This document shows, one piece after another, positions 33,849-43,019 of a stretch of DNA of 50,544 nucleotides. The stretch's first letter is position 1. Each line of letters starts with the position of its first letter. The DNA comes from Gammaproteobacteria bacterium (GTDB taxonomy: Bacteria > Pseudomonadota > Gammaproteobacteria > Pseudomonadales > Halieaceae), in assembly GCA_003646405.1 (NCBI GenBank), contig QNFR01000005.1, positions 1 to 50,544 of the forward strand, written 5' to 3'. The notes beneath the pieces are model-generated. The model searched no databases, had not been told where the DNA came from, and was given only the letters and a program-made list of their open reading frames with translations. A program made the position numbers and the translations under genes.

Positions 33849-35126
33849 ATGCTTAATAAATTGATTGCTACATCATTGGCTTTGGGGCTCGCAGCTGGCC
33901 TATCGCTACATACATTCGCTGAGGAGGAGCTGCCAGCCGGCACTGTGATTTCGGCAGACAACTATGATGACGTAAAAGACCGTATGTTCGAAGGTAAAAC
34001 TGTCGGATCTATGATTCCCGAGCGCCTGGAGTGGATGATCAGAGAGCGCAACCTGACCATGAAAATTCGTCATTCCGAGCCAATCGAAATGGACGAAAAA
34101 TATATGGCTGCGACTCAGGCCAATAAAGGTAAGGTTAAATTTGACCCCGTGACCCGTCAGGCGACCGGGTGGACAGCCGGTATGTTTTTCGATCCGCAGG
34201 ACATTGATATCAATGATCCTCACGCGGGTGATAAAATCATCTGGAACCTGCGTGGACCCACCTACGGTGCCACAATGGATTTGCGCCATATTTCCTTCGT
34301 GTTTATTGACGGTGAGAAGGGCGTGGAGCGGATTCAGCGTTGGTGGTCTCGTCGCTACTACATGGAAGGCCGCCTGGATGGTGGCCCTGTTTCCGAAGGT
34401 GACGGCACCATCATGCAAAAAACAATTCTGGTGGCCACCAGTCCGCAGGATATTAAAGGTCTGGGTACCTTTTCTATCCGCTATAACGATCCCAGTGCGT
34501 CTAAACCGGATGATACCTGGGCGTACCTGAAGTCTGTACGCCGCGCCCGTCGTTTGACCGGTAGTGCCTGGATGGACCCCATTGGCGGTACGGTGCAGCT
34601 CTACGATGATTGGGATATCTGGGATGCGGTGCCCACCAAGTACAAGTCCAACACACTGCTGGAAAGACGTTGGGTGTTTGCGGTCGCGCACAGCCCTTTG
34701 CTGAGCGTTGACCTGACTCACAAAAACACCATTAAAGAATTTCCAAGTGTCGCAATGGATACACCACCCCATTTCTATCCAGCCAGCCACATTGAATGGG
34801 AGCCGCGCGAGGTGTTTGTTGTGGAGGGAGTGCCTCCCGAAGGTCATCCATACAGCAAAAAGATCGTTTACATGGAAGTGGATTGGCCACGTCCCTATCT
34901 GGGCGAAGCTTATGACCAGAACGGTAAGTTCTGGAAGTTCTTTATCTTCCAAAATCGTCCGGACATTGGAGATGATGGCTATAAAGCGATAATGCCCGTG
35001 GTTGGACACGTCATTGACTACAAAGCTAACTTTTCCACCACCTGGTCTTCAAATATGAAGGCCAATCCCGCCGGTGTGGAAGAGGATGATGTGACACTCA
35101 AACAACTAATAAAAATAGCGCGCTAG
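33849..35126 (+). CDS. DUF1329 family periplasmic protein
   Basis: A 425-residue exported protein with a clear signal peptide (about 1-25, ending TFAEE). The mature part is one large DUF1329 domain, a LolA/LolB-like half-barrel fold according to family knowledge. Visible segments are LPAGTVISADNYDDVKDRM, a twice-occurring MERW-like RIQRWWSRRYYMEGRL, and WDIWDAVPTKYKSNTLLERRWVFAVAHSP. Such proteins are thought to carry hydrophobic ligands through the periplasm. It follows the DUF1302 gene by 15 bases with a GGGAG ribosome site, so the two are co-expressed. A pair of hairpins lies just after its stop codon, which may lower expression of the next genes. Confidence 0.88.
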   Translation: MLNKLIATSLALGLAAGLSLHTFAEEELPAGTVISADNYDDVKDRMFEGKTVGSMIPERLEWMIRERNLTMKIRHSEPIEMDEKYMAATQANKGKVKFDPVTRQATGWTAGMFFDPQDIDINDPHAGDKIIWNLRGPTYGATMDLRHISFVFIDGEKGVERIQRWWSRRYYMEGRLDGGPVSEGDGTIMQKTILVATSPQDIKGLGTFSIRYNDPSASKPDDTWAYLKSVRRARRLTGSAWMDPIGGTVQLYDDWDIWDAVPTKYKSNTLLERRWVFAVAHSPLLSVDLTHKNTIKEFPSVAMDTPPHFYPASHIEWEPREVFVVEGVPPEGHPYSKKIVYMEVDWPRPYLGEAYDQNGKFWKFFIFQNRPDIGDDGYKAIMPVVGHVIDYKANFSTTWSSNMKANPAGVEEDDVTLKQLIKIAR

Positions 35127-35140
35127 TAATAATAGCGCGC
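35118..35140 (+). terminator. Hairpin over the DUF1329 stop codon
   Basis: GCGCGCTA pairs with TAGCGCGC around a 7-base loop, and the TAG stop lies at the start of the loop. There is no T-tract. It may stabilise or process the mRNA rather than end it. Confidence 0.45.
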
Positions 35141-35165
35141 GACACCAAGTTCTCTTAATCTAAAA

Positions 35166-35198
35166 CTGCCGGACAAGCGCTAGTCCGCCGTCCGGCAG
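35166..35198 (+). terminator. Second hairpin between DUF1329 and YCF48 genes
   Basis: A perfect 9-bp stem (CTGCCGGAC with GTCCGGCAG) encloses a 15-base loop, followed by CTATTT. It lies 40 bases after the DUF1329 stop. With the first hairpin it could cause partial termination or protect the upstream message. Confidence 0.45.
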
Positions 35199-35311
35199 CT
35201 ATTTCCCCGATCGAAACCGTTGGAATTAGCGGCCTGGATTGCAGGCTGAGCTCGCTGCTGCCCCACATTTGGTGGTTTAGTGCGCGGTGCACGAGAGTCT
35301 TGAGGAGATAT

Positions 35312-36385
35312 ATGGACACCACAGATACCAAATCCGGAGAAATGCAAATGTCTACGGCGCAGGGACCAAAGAAAAGTCTGGGCTCCAAGTTACTATCTTT
35401 CTTCTTGTCATGTATGCCGTGGGCTATTGTGGCGACCCTGTTGTGGGCCGGGATCTTCGTGAAACCCACGCCCGATGTGCAAGTGGTTATTCCCCCGGCT
35501 ATCGAAGATCGCGATAAAATATATGGAATTGCGGCGCTGACTTCTGAAACACTGTGGATCGTGGGTAACTATGGCAAGATACTCCGCTCAGAAGACGCCG
35601 GCCAAACCTGGTCCGGGCAAGACAGCACTACTGAAAAACACCTGCAGGATATTTCTGCCTGGGATTCGGACCACGCAGTCGCTGTTGGTAATGGCGGTAT
35701 TGTGTTGGTCACCGAGAACGGTGGCAAGACATGGGATGAGATTGATGTACCCAGATCGGAAATCGCGAATAAATTAATCAGAGTGCATACCTATGCGGAC
35801 GGTGAGGCCTGGGCCGTCGGCGAGTTGGGTATGATTCTCCACTCCGTTGATTATGGTCGAACGTGGACGCGTATGCGTGAAGAAGAAGACGTCATCATGA
35901 ACGACCTGATCAAACTCGACGACGGCAAGATCTTCGTGGTGGGTGAATATGGCCGTATATTCAGGAGCGAGGATAACGGACAGACGTGGCAGGATGACTA
36001 CACAGATAGCCCGAGCAGTCTCACAGCCATCGATTTTCGCAGTCCACAACACGGTGTTATTGTTGGCCTGGATGGCGTCATCCTGGCGACAGAGGACTCC
36101 GGTGAGACCTGGACAATGATTAGTAGCGATATTTCCGGTAACACGGAACACCTGATGGATGTGCAGTGGTCGGAACAAATTAACAAATGGGTGACAGTTG
36201 GAAATAAGAGCAGATGGGTCAGGTTCAGCGGCGATTTAACAGAGTTCTCTGCGAGCAATCTTTCTCCAATCGATCTTTCGTCGCACACCGAGCTAGCCGT
36301 TCTTGACAACGGAGTGATTGCGGTCGGCGCGAATGTTTGTACTGTGGATTACGAAGGTAATAAATATACCACTTTGGGCAATTAA
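35312..36385 (+). CDS. YCF48-like beta-propeller protein with N-terminal membrane anchor
   Basis: A protein of about 357 residues. One membrane helix (LLSFFLSCMPWAIVATLLWAGIFV, near 30-50) anchors it, and a seven-bladed-type YCF48/BNR repeat domain follows, with recurring units such as GNYGKILRSEDAGQTW, GNGGIVLVTENGGKTW, GELGMILHSVDYGRTW, GEYGRIFRSEDNGQTW and GLDGVILATEDSGETW. YCF48 is an assembly factor of photosystem II; bacterial relatives often sit beside RND transporters, where their role is unclear. The start is ambiguous: ATG at 35312 has GAGGAGA very close upstream, and ATG at 35348 has GGAG 8 bases upstream. It sits between the DUF1329 and RND genes and likely assists transporter assembly or ligand hand-over. 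Confidence 0.85.
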   Translation: MDTTDTKSGEMQMSTAQGPKKSLGSKLLSFFLSCMPWAIVATLLWAGIFVKPTPDVQVVIPPAIEDRDKIYGIAALTSETLWIVGNYGKILRSEDAGQTWSGQDSTTEKHLQDISAWDSDHAVAVGNGGIVLVTENGGKTWDEIDVPRSEIANKLIRVHTYADGEAWAVGELGMILHSVDYGRTWTRMREEEDVIMNDLIKLDDGKIFVVGEYGRIFRSEDNGQTWQDDYTDSPSSLTAIDFRSPQHGVIVGLDGVILATEDSGETWTMISSDISGNTEHLMDVQWSEQINKWVTVGNKSRWVRFSGDLTEFSASNLSPIDLSSHTELAVLDNGVIAVGANVCTVDYEGNKYTTLGN

Positions 36386-36470
36386 TGCCCAATTATAGGT
36401 ATAACTACATAATTAGATGGCTATGGTGAATCCGCATCACTCTGATGTGGAGTGGGTCTTGGAGGGTAAG

Positions 36471-38870
36471 ATGTTAGAGAAATTTGCTCGTTTTTGCATA
36501 GACTACAGAAAGATGGTTGTGACGCTGGTCTTCATTGTGACCGCAATACTGGCCGTGTTTGCGTACCGTATAGAGGTCAAGACGGTATTTAACGATTTGC
36601 AACCGGGTTCCCACCCCTATATCCAGGTTCACGAGCGATTCAAGCAAACCTTTGGGGGCACCAATATCATCAGCTTCATGATTCAAAGCAAGCAAGGTGA
36701 TATTTTTCAGATGCCGGTGCTGGAAAAAATTCAACAGCTTACCCAAGGCCTTTACAAAATAGATGCAATCAATGAATTCCAGATTTTTTCCCTGGCGGGC
36801 AAGAAGCTCAAAGAGGTCCGTGCTTCCACCGAAGGTATCGAGAGCCGGCCTTACATGTGGCCGAATTTGCCGGAGTCCGACGCGGAAATCGAGGAGCTCA
36901 AACAAGCTGTCCTGCGTAATCCGATAGTCTATGGGCCTTATGTTTCAGGTGATCTGACAGCGACATTGGTCACGGTTGATTTTTTCGACAACCTTTTGGA
37001 CTACAACCTCGCCTACCAACAGGCCTACGAACTCGTCGAGCGGCTCGAAGATGACGCTGTTGAGATTAGCCTGGTCGGGAATCCCATTTTGTATGGTTGG
37101 GTAAATTACTTCCTTCCGGAAACCTCTATGCTGGTTTTGGTTGCGCTGGCAATCTTTGTTGTGCTGTTGTTTTTGTTGAATCGAACCTGGCGAGGGACCC
37201 TCTTGCCGCTTCTGTCGGGTGTGATCAGCGCGATCTGGGCCCTGGGTGTGGCCCGTCTGTGCGGCATTCATTTCGACCCGTTGGTAGTGGTGATCGCGAT
37301 GTTAATTACCGCGCGCGCGGTTTCTCACTCGGTGCAGATGGTTACCCGCTTTCATGAAGAGATTGACAATGTGCCAGAGGGGGAGAAACTGTGCTCGTCC
37401 GATGCTGCAGTAAAGACACTCAAGGATCTTTTTAGACCCGGCCTGTTGGGTATTGGAACGGATGCCGGCTGTGTCGCCGTGGTCGCAATCAGTCCCATTC
37501 CATTACTACAGAAACTGGCGCTATTGGCTGTTGTCTGGATCGCCACGGTGGCGGTGAGTTCGGTGATTCTCACACCCGTGTTGTTGTCCTGGGTCAAAAA
37601 ACCGAAATCCTATGCCCACGGCCTGAATCTGGACCTAATGGTTATTCGTCCTTTCTTGAATTATTGTGTCCGTATTGTGGAGACCAGGGCCAGATATTTG
37701 GTCGTCGCCGTGGCGGCGACGGTGTTTCTGGTCTGTGGTTTTGGTGCATTACAGTTGAAAGTGGGTGACGCCAACCCCGGTTCACCGATTCTCTGGCCGG
37801 AGGCGCGCTACAATCAGGACTCTGCTGACATCAACAAGCAGTTCAGTGGTGCCGATCGTATGTTTGTGGTGGTAGGTGGTGACCACAAAAATCAGGCGAA
37901 GGATGTTGAAGTGCTGGACACCATGCTGCAATTCCAGCGTTACATGGAAGCCCAGAAAGAGATCGGTGAGACCTTGTCGATTGCCGATATCCTGCCCGCG
38001 GTGAACATGACGCTACGTGAAGGTAATTTTCGCTATTCCGAATTGGGCGGAGACAGTCTGATAAATGGTGAGTTGATGTTCATGTTCGAGAACGCCGCCG
38101 AACCCGGCGACCTCGATCGCTTCGTGGATATCGAGCGCAGTAACGCGGCTGTAACACTGTTATTCAGTGATCGCCAGGGAAGTACTATCCGTACCGCCAT
38201 TGCCCGAATTGATCAATTTAGAAAAGAAAACCCCAAGGTGGAAATGGCCGAGATTCATTTGGCGGGCGGAGTGATTGGTGTGATTGCCGCGGTGAACGAA
38301 GTCATTCTATCCGGTCAGATTCAATCGATCGCGCTGGCGCTCTTCATTCTGGTTATGATGTGTATTGTGGTCTACAGATCCAGTATCGCGGGTATGTTCT
38401 TTATGGTGCCGGTTGTACTGTCCAACCTCGTGACTTTTGCTTTTATGGCCTGGCAAAATATCGGTATGAATATTAACACTGTGCCGGTGGCGGCCCTAGG
38501 TATCGGGCTGGGTGTGGATTATGCCCTGTACATCAGCGACCGGATTATGAGCGAAATTAAACTAGGCAAAGATCCTCTGGAGGCAATATCCATTTCCTTG
38601 CATTGCGCCGGTCGAGGCGTATTCGTCACAGCGTTGGTATTAATCGCCAGTGTTTGTGTTTGGTTGTACTCCTCTTTGCGGTTTCAGGCTGAAATGGGCA
38701 TGTTGATTGCGCTTTGGCTCTCCGTTTCTGCATTCTGTGCGCTGTTCCTGATGCCGGCACTGGCTTACATCTTCAGACCAAAATTCATGTTTGGTGACGC
38801 ACCCAACCAGACCAAAGGCGTGGAAGAGGGTGGTACGGCCCAGCAAATCGCCACTGCTAGCGAGACATAG
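36471..38870 (+). CDS. RND/MMPL-family inner-membrane transporter
   Basis: A 799-residue transporter beginning at MLEKFARFC, chosen because GGAGGG stands 5 bases upstream; the frame is open for 18 more codons. It has the two-fold MMPL layout: TM1 (about 14-35), a large periplasmic loop, five membrane segments in the sterol-sensing-like region (about 215-385), then TM7 near 405, a second loop and the last five segments (about 620-770). Motifs include FNDLQPGSHPYIQVHERFKQTFGG and the GLGVDYALYISDRI block near 685. Such pumps move lipids, hopanoids or hydrophobic compounds using the proton gradient. With the DUF1302, DUF1329 and YCF48 genes it forms an envelope-spanning set; the direction of transport is unknown. 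Confidence 0.9.
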   Translation: MLEKFARFCIDYRKMVVTLVFIVTAILAVFAYRIEVKTVFNDLQPGSHPYIQVHERFKQTFGGTNIISFMIQSKQGDIFQMPVLEKIQQLTQGLYKIDAINEFQIFSLAGKKLKEVRASTEGIESRPYMWPNLPESDAEIEELKQAVLRNPIVYGPYVSGDLTATLVTVDFFDNLLDYNLAYQQAYELVERLEDDAVEISLVGNPILYGWVNYFLPETSMLVLVALAIFVVLLFLLNRTWRGTLLPLLSGVISAIWALGVARLCGIHFDPLVVVIAMLITARAVSHSVQMVTRFHEEIDNVPEGEKLCSSDAAVKTLKDLFRPGLLGIGTDAGCVAVVAISPIPLLQKLALLAVVWIATVAVSSVILTPVLLSWVKKPKSYAHGLNLDLMVIRPFLNYCVRIVETRARYLVVAVAATVFLVCGFGALQLKVGDANPGSPILWPEARYNQDSADINKQFSGADRMFVVVGGDHKNQAKDVEVLDTMLQFQRYMEAQKEIGETLSIADILPAVNMTLREGNFRYSELGGDSLINGELMFMFENAAEPGDLDRFVDIERSNAAVTLLFSDRQGSTIRTAIARIDQFRKENPKVEMAEIHLAGGVIGVIAAVNEVILSGQIQSIALALFILVMMCIVVYRSSIAGMFFMVPVVLSNLVTFAFMAWQNIGMNINTVPVAALGIGLGVDYALYISDRIMSEIKLGKDPLEAISISLHCAGRGVFVTALVLIASVCVWLYSSLRFQAEMGMLIALWLSVSAFCALFLMPALAYIFRPKFMFGDAPNQTKGVEEGGTAQQIATASET

Positions 38871-39270
38871 TTCGAAAAAGCTATCGTCGGTCACCCCCGG
38901 TACACGCTGCCGTTTGAAAGTACCCGATGCCGCAGCTCACAGCGTGGTAGGCGCGTGAGGTTCCCGCGGTGGCATCGGGCATTGGGGGGCGCAATATCCC
39001 GGGGCAGGTGCATTAATTTCTGAACTGCCTTGACGTCCCGATGTTTATGCCACAATGCCATCACGTTGCATCAGATGACTATGATGGAGTTGAGCTGAGC
39101 TTTTTGCATTGCAACCGAAAGTGAGCCAAATACGATTAAGTATTCCCACTGGCCACCGTCGATTCGCAAGCCATAGACTACCAGCATAAATTGAGCGTCA
39201 CTTGCCTCCGCCACGCCTGCCCGCATTCTCCTCTGAAGAAAAACACAACACCAGTCAACCAGGTTGATAT
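38871..39270. other. Gap between the transporter and acyl-CoA carboxylase genes
   Basis: A 400-base interval with no supported gene. It holds an inverted repeat, CCCGATGCC at 38923-38931 and GGCATCGGG at 38971-38979 around a 39-base loop, which might be a weak transcript-end structure. It also probably holds the promoter of the acyl-CoA carboxylase genes, but I find no sigma-54 site there and no convincing -35/-10 pair. Confidence 0.5.
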
Positions 39271-40869
39271 ATGAGTAAATTCGTCTCGAAAATCAATACC
39301 AATACTGACGTCTATGCCGAGAATTATAAATACCACAGCGCTTTGGCCGAGACACTACGCCGGCGTATTGCGGAGGCAATTGATGGTGGCAGAGACAAAG
39401 TAATGAAGCGACAAAGGGAGCGAAAGAAATTACTCCCGAGAGAGCGGATTGACTTGCTGGTGGACCCCTGCACACCTTTTTTAGAGTTTTCAACTTTGGC
39501 CGCTTACGATCAATATGGCGGTGGTGTTCACAGCGCGGGGGTAGTGACCGGTATTGGCGTTGTTCACGATACTCAGGTGGTCATTGTCGCGAACGACTCC
39601 ACCATAAAAGGCGGGGCATATTATCCTGAAACAGTAAAGAAACACGTGCGCGCACAGGAAATTGCCGAGAACCTGATGTTACCCTGCCTCTATTTAGTGG
39701 ATTGTGGTGGTGCCTACCTACCTGAATGGGATCGGGTTTTTCCGGATCGTGATCATTTTGGCAATATCTTCTTTCGGCAATGTAATATGTCCTCCAGGGG
39801 GTTACCACAGCTGGCTGCAGTATTCGGCGTGAGTACCGCGGGCGCAGCTTATATTCCAGCACTGTCCGATGAGGTGGTGATGGTGCGAGATAATGCCACG
39901 ATTCACCTGGGTGGACCCTCAATAGTAAAAGTTGCGATTAATGAGGAGGCCACGGCGCAAGAGCTGGGTGGGGCAGAGATGCATACCACAATTTCCGGTG
40001 TATCGGACTACATCGCCGAGACTGAGCAAGAAGCTATCGCTCGCCTTAGAAGTATCACTGCCGGACTGAATCGATCTCCAACCAATTATCAACGCGTCCA
40101 GGCACCAACGGCCCCGCTTTATTCCATTGACGAGATCGGAGGTATTATCAGCAAAGATCCTGCTCACCCCTATGATGTGCGGGAAATCATGGCACGTTTG
40201 GTTGATAGCAGTGATCTAAAGGAGTTTAAACCCCAATGGGGTCTCAGCATCGTTTGTGCAACCGCATATTTATACGGCTATCCCGTTGGTATTATCGGCA
40301 ATAATGGCCCGTTATATTCCGATGCCTCCGTAAAGGCGGCGCACTTTATTGAGCTGTGTGAACAGCGCAATATCCCCCTGTTGTTTCTCCATAATGTGCC
40401 CGGATTCATGGTGGGTAAAGACGCGGAACGCGGTGGTATCGCCAAGCACAGCGCAAAACTGGTTTATGCCATGTCCTGTGCGAAAGTACCGCGCCTCTCC
40501 GTGGTGATTGGTGGATCTTACGGCGCTGGCAACTATGGTATGTGTGGGCGCGGTTTTCACCCTGACTTTTTATTTGCCTGGCCAAATTCGCTTGTCGCCA
40601 CGATGAGTGCGGATATTGCTTGTAACGTGGTGACCGAACTGGCACGAAGCAGCGTCAACCGTAAAGCCACTCCAGAGTCTCTGGCTATCCTGGAGAAGGA
40701 GACGAGGGAAATCTATGAAAGAGCGAGTGGCGCTTATTACGCTACCTCCCGACTATGGGATGACGGCCTTATTGAACCTGGACAGACACGGGATATTATC
40801 GGTTTATGCCTGGCTATTGTGGCGACTAAACCGCCGGTGGAAGGCCGCTCTTACGTCTATCGGATGTAA
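39271..40869 (+). CDS. Acyl-CoA carboxylase, carboxyltransferase (beta) subunit
   Basis: A 532-residue subunit that moves carboxyl from carboxybiotin to an acyl-CoA. The family is that of methylcrotonyl-CoA (LiuB/MccB) and geranyl-CoA (AtuC) carboxylases, as judged by DPCTPFLEFS, CLYLVDCGGAYLP, VFPDRDHFG, TAGAAYIPALSDEVVMV and LGGPSIVK in the N-terminal half. The C-terminal crotonase half has FLHNVPGFMVGKDAERGGIAKHSAKL and GGSYGAGNYGMCGRGF. Leucine-pathway and terpene-pathway enzymes differ in details I cannot resolve by eye, so the substrate is open. The biotin-carrying subunit follows 122 bases downstream. It is preceded by an AGG ribosome site at a good distance. Confidence 0.92.
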   Translation: MSKFVSKINTNTDVYAENYKYHSALAETLRRRIAEAIDGGRDKVMKRQRERKKLLPRERIDLLVDPCTPFLEFSTLAAYDQYGGGVHSAGVVTGIGVVHDTQVVIVANDSTIKGGAYYPETVKKHVRAQEIAENLMLPCLYLVDCGGAYLPEWDRVFPDRDHFGNIFFRQCNMSSRGLPQLAAVFGVSTAGAAYIPALSDEVVMVRDNATIHLGGPSIVKVAINEEATAQELGGAEMHTTISGVSDYIAETEQEAIARLRSITAGLNRSPTNYQRVQAPTAPLYSIDEIGGIISKDPAHPYDVREIMARLVDSSDLKEFKPQWGLSIVCATAYLYGYPVGIIGNNGPLYSDASVKAAHFIELCEQRNIPLLFLHNVPGFMVGKDAERGGIAKHSAKLVYAMSCAKVPRLSVVIGGSYGAGNYGMCGRGFHPDFLFAWPNSLVATMSADIACNVVTELARSSVNRKATPESLAILEKETREIYERASGAYYATSRLWDDGLIEPGQTRDIIGLCLAIVATKPPVEGRSYVYRM

Positions 40870-40991
40870 GATATCTATTACTCCGAATTTTGTGCAACTA
40901 TCGAAATTGGCAATTGTAATAAGCTGCATTCGACTATCGAACCAAATCCGAGTAACAACAGTGAATAACCACGCCAGCTGGAAAATGAAAA

Positions 40992-43010
40992 ATGAAACCC
41001 ATTAAACGATTGCTGATTGCTAACCGGGGAGAGATAGCCTGCCGAATTATTCGTAGCTGCCAACTTCTGGGTATAGAATCTGTCGCGGTATTTTCCGATG
41101 CTGATCGCGACGAAAAACATGTGCGTGAAGCTGATCGGGCGGTATATATCGGGACCTCTGCCGCTGCTGAAAGTTATTTGAATGCTGAAGTGCTTATTGG
41201 CGTCGCGTTGAAAACAAAGGTCGATGCCATCCACCCCGGTTATGGTTTCTTGTCAGAAAGTACCGAATTAATTCGTCGTTGCCAGGAGCGCAACATTACC
41301 TTTATTGGCCCGTCGATAGAATCTATCGCGCAGATGGGCTCAAAAATAAACGCAAAACACATTGCTCATGGCTTACATATCGCCACGGTCCCGGGTTATA
41401 ACGGTGAGTCTCAAGGTGTTAAAGAGCTACTCGCGCAAGCACGTAGAATTGGATTTCCCTTATTGATTAAAGCGAGTGCTGGTGGTGGTGGCAAGGGGAT
41501 GCGCATTGTACACATCGAAGATGAATTTGAGGGAGCTTTGGCGCAGGCAAAACAGGAAGCACTTAACGCTTTTGGTGACGACAGTGTTTTGTTAGAGAAA
41601 TATATCGTTCGGTCGCGCCATATTGAAGTGCAAGTTGTCGGTGACAGTCAGGGTAATGTTTGTCACCTGTTCGATCGTGAATGTTCTATCCAGCGTAATT
41701 ATCAGAAACTGATCGAAGAGGCGCCTGCTGGCAATTTGAGTGCTGATACCCGACAGGCACTATTTGATTGTGCCGTTAAGCTTGCGCAATATTTGAATTA
41801 CCAAGGCGTAGGGACTGTTGAGTTTATTGTGGACGCCGATACCGGAGATTTCTATTTCCTGGAGATGAATACCCGGCTTCAGGTGGAACATCCTACTACC
41901 GAATTGGTGACTGGCGTCGATCTGGTCGCTTTACAAATTCAAATAGCACAAGGCGGCGCGCTGCCTTTTATCCAAGATGATTTGAGCGTCAAAGGCCACG
42001 CTATAGAAGCCCGGATTAACGCGGAAGATCCCGGTAATAGTTACCTGCCGGAAATAGGCAAATTGGACCTCTATAGAGAACCCATAGCTGCGGGGCTCAG
42101 GGTAGATTCTGGCGTGACGCAGGGTTCGAGTATCAGCCCTTTTTACGATTCAATGGTAGCGAAAGTGATCGCTTGGGGAGAAACGCGGGGTTTGGCGGGG
42201 CAGAGGCTCTTACAGGGCCTGGGAGATTTCGCTATTGCCGGTGTTAAAACCAACCGCGAATTTTTAATGGCTTTACTGGCGTGCCCCACATTTCATCAGG
42301 TGTTGACCACACAATATATCGACGAGGTATTTCCCGATGGCTGGCAGCCTTGGGGTGAAGAAGTGCATTTGGCGATTGCTGCCGTTGCGTTGGCCACAGA
42401 ACAAGAAACAAAGGTAACGGGCGCCTTTAGTGGAACACCCTGGCAAAGGTTAAGTAATTGGCGATTAACCACTGGAGCGGGTATTCCTGCTGTCACCAGG
42501 CTTTATTTACGGCAGGGCGATTCCACTTCAACGATTCAATTGGTGGGTGGCTCTGGTCAATATGTTGTTACGTTAGTAAAGGAGGAACAGATAAGTGAAT
42601 TTAATATACTGTTAAATCTAAACAAGACACGCAGTCAGGTAGAAGTAAGCGGCAGCCGCAGTATGCTTGATATTGCTATTAATGGTTCACAAGTGCATCT
42701 AAGCTCGTCGAAGCTGAACAGAAGCTACCAGTTCCTCAGTTTAGAAGAACACTTATTAAAGGAGGCCTCCGCACATACAGACAGTTCCAGTGTTATCAGG
42801 GCACAAATGCCAGGCTTGATTACCGATGTTTTGGTGTGCGAAGGAGATGCTGTTCAACAAGGCGACATTGCTCTGGCCATTGAGTCAATGAAACTTGTTA
42901 ATAATATAGTTGCCCCGTGTTCAGGCACCGTGTCTAAAGTATTTTGTGTGGCGGGCGACAATGTGGAAGGTGGTACGCTGCTCGTGGAAATTGAATCATT
43001 AACAGATTGA
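40992..43010 (+). CDS. Acyl-CoA carboxylase, biotin carboxylase/biotin carrier (alpha) subunit
   Basis: A 672-residue subunit that carboxylates its own biotin using ATP and bicarbonate. The N-terminal domain has IANRGEIACRIIRS (about 9-22). The ATP-grasp glycine loop KASAGGGGKGMRIVH and the FLEMNTRLQVEHPTTE active-site block are complete. A middle linker domain (about 460-590) is AT-rich and less conserved. The C-terminal biotinyl domain has ESMKL with the biotinylated lysine K634, instead of the usual AMKM. This fits the alpha subunit of methylcrotonyl- or geranyl-CoA carboxylase. It pairs with the beta subunit upstream, and the acyl-CoA dehydrogenase starts 10 bases after its stop. Confidence 0.94.
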   Translation: MKPIKRLLIANRGEIACRIIRSCQLLGIESVAVFSDADRDEKHVREADRAVYIGTSAAAESYLNAEVLIGVALKTKVDAIHPGYGFLSESTELIRRCQERNITFIGPSIESIAQMGSKINAKHIAHGLHIATVPGYNGESQGVKELLAQARRIGFPLLIKASAGGGGKGMRIVHIEDEFEGALAQAKQEALNAFGDDSVLLEKYIVRSRHIEVQVVGDSQGNVCHLFDRECSIQRNYQKLIEEAPAGNLSADTRQALFDCAVKLAQYLNYQGVGTVEFIVDADTGDFYFLEMNTRLQVEHPTTELVTGVDLVALQIQIAQGGALPFIQDDLSVKGHAIEARINAEDPGNSYLPEIGKLDLYREPIAAGLRVDSGVTQGSSISPFYDSMVAKVIAWGETRGLAGQRLLQGLGDFAIAGVKTNREFLMALLACPTFHQVLTTQYIDEVFPDGWQPWGEEVHLAIAAVALATEQETKVTGAFSGTPWQRLSNWRLTTGAGIPAVTRLYLRQGDSTSTIQLVGGSGQYVVTLVKEEQISEFNILLNLNKTRSQVEVSGSRSMLDIAINGSQVHLSSSKLNRSYQFLSLEEHLLKEASAHTDSSSVIRAQMPGLITDVLVCEGDAVQQGDIALAIESMKLVNNIVAPCSGTVSKVFCVAGDNVEGGTLLVEIESLTD

Positions 43011-43019
43011 GGAAAAACA

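Noticed and set aside
33906-35009. Minus-strand open frame of 367 codons
   Set aside because: It is antisense to the DUF1329 gene, which has a signal peptide, ribosome site and family segments; the antisense product shows none.
38923-38979. Inverted repeat after the RND gene as an intrinsic terminator
   Set aside because: The 9-bp arms enclose a 39-base loop and no T-run follows, so it is noted only as a weak structure.
39061-39270. Possible third sigma-54 promoter before the acyl-CoA carboxylase genes
   Set aside because: The only GG...GC pairs have a wrong spacing (13 instead of 10 bases), so no valid -24/-12 site is present.
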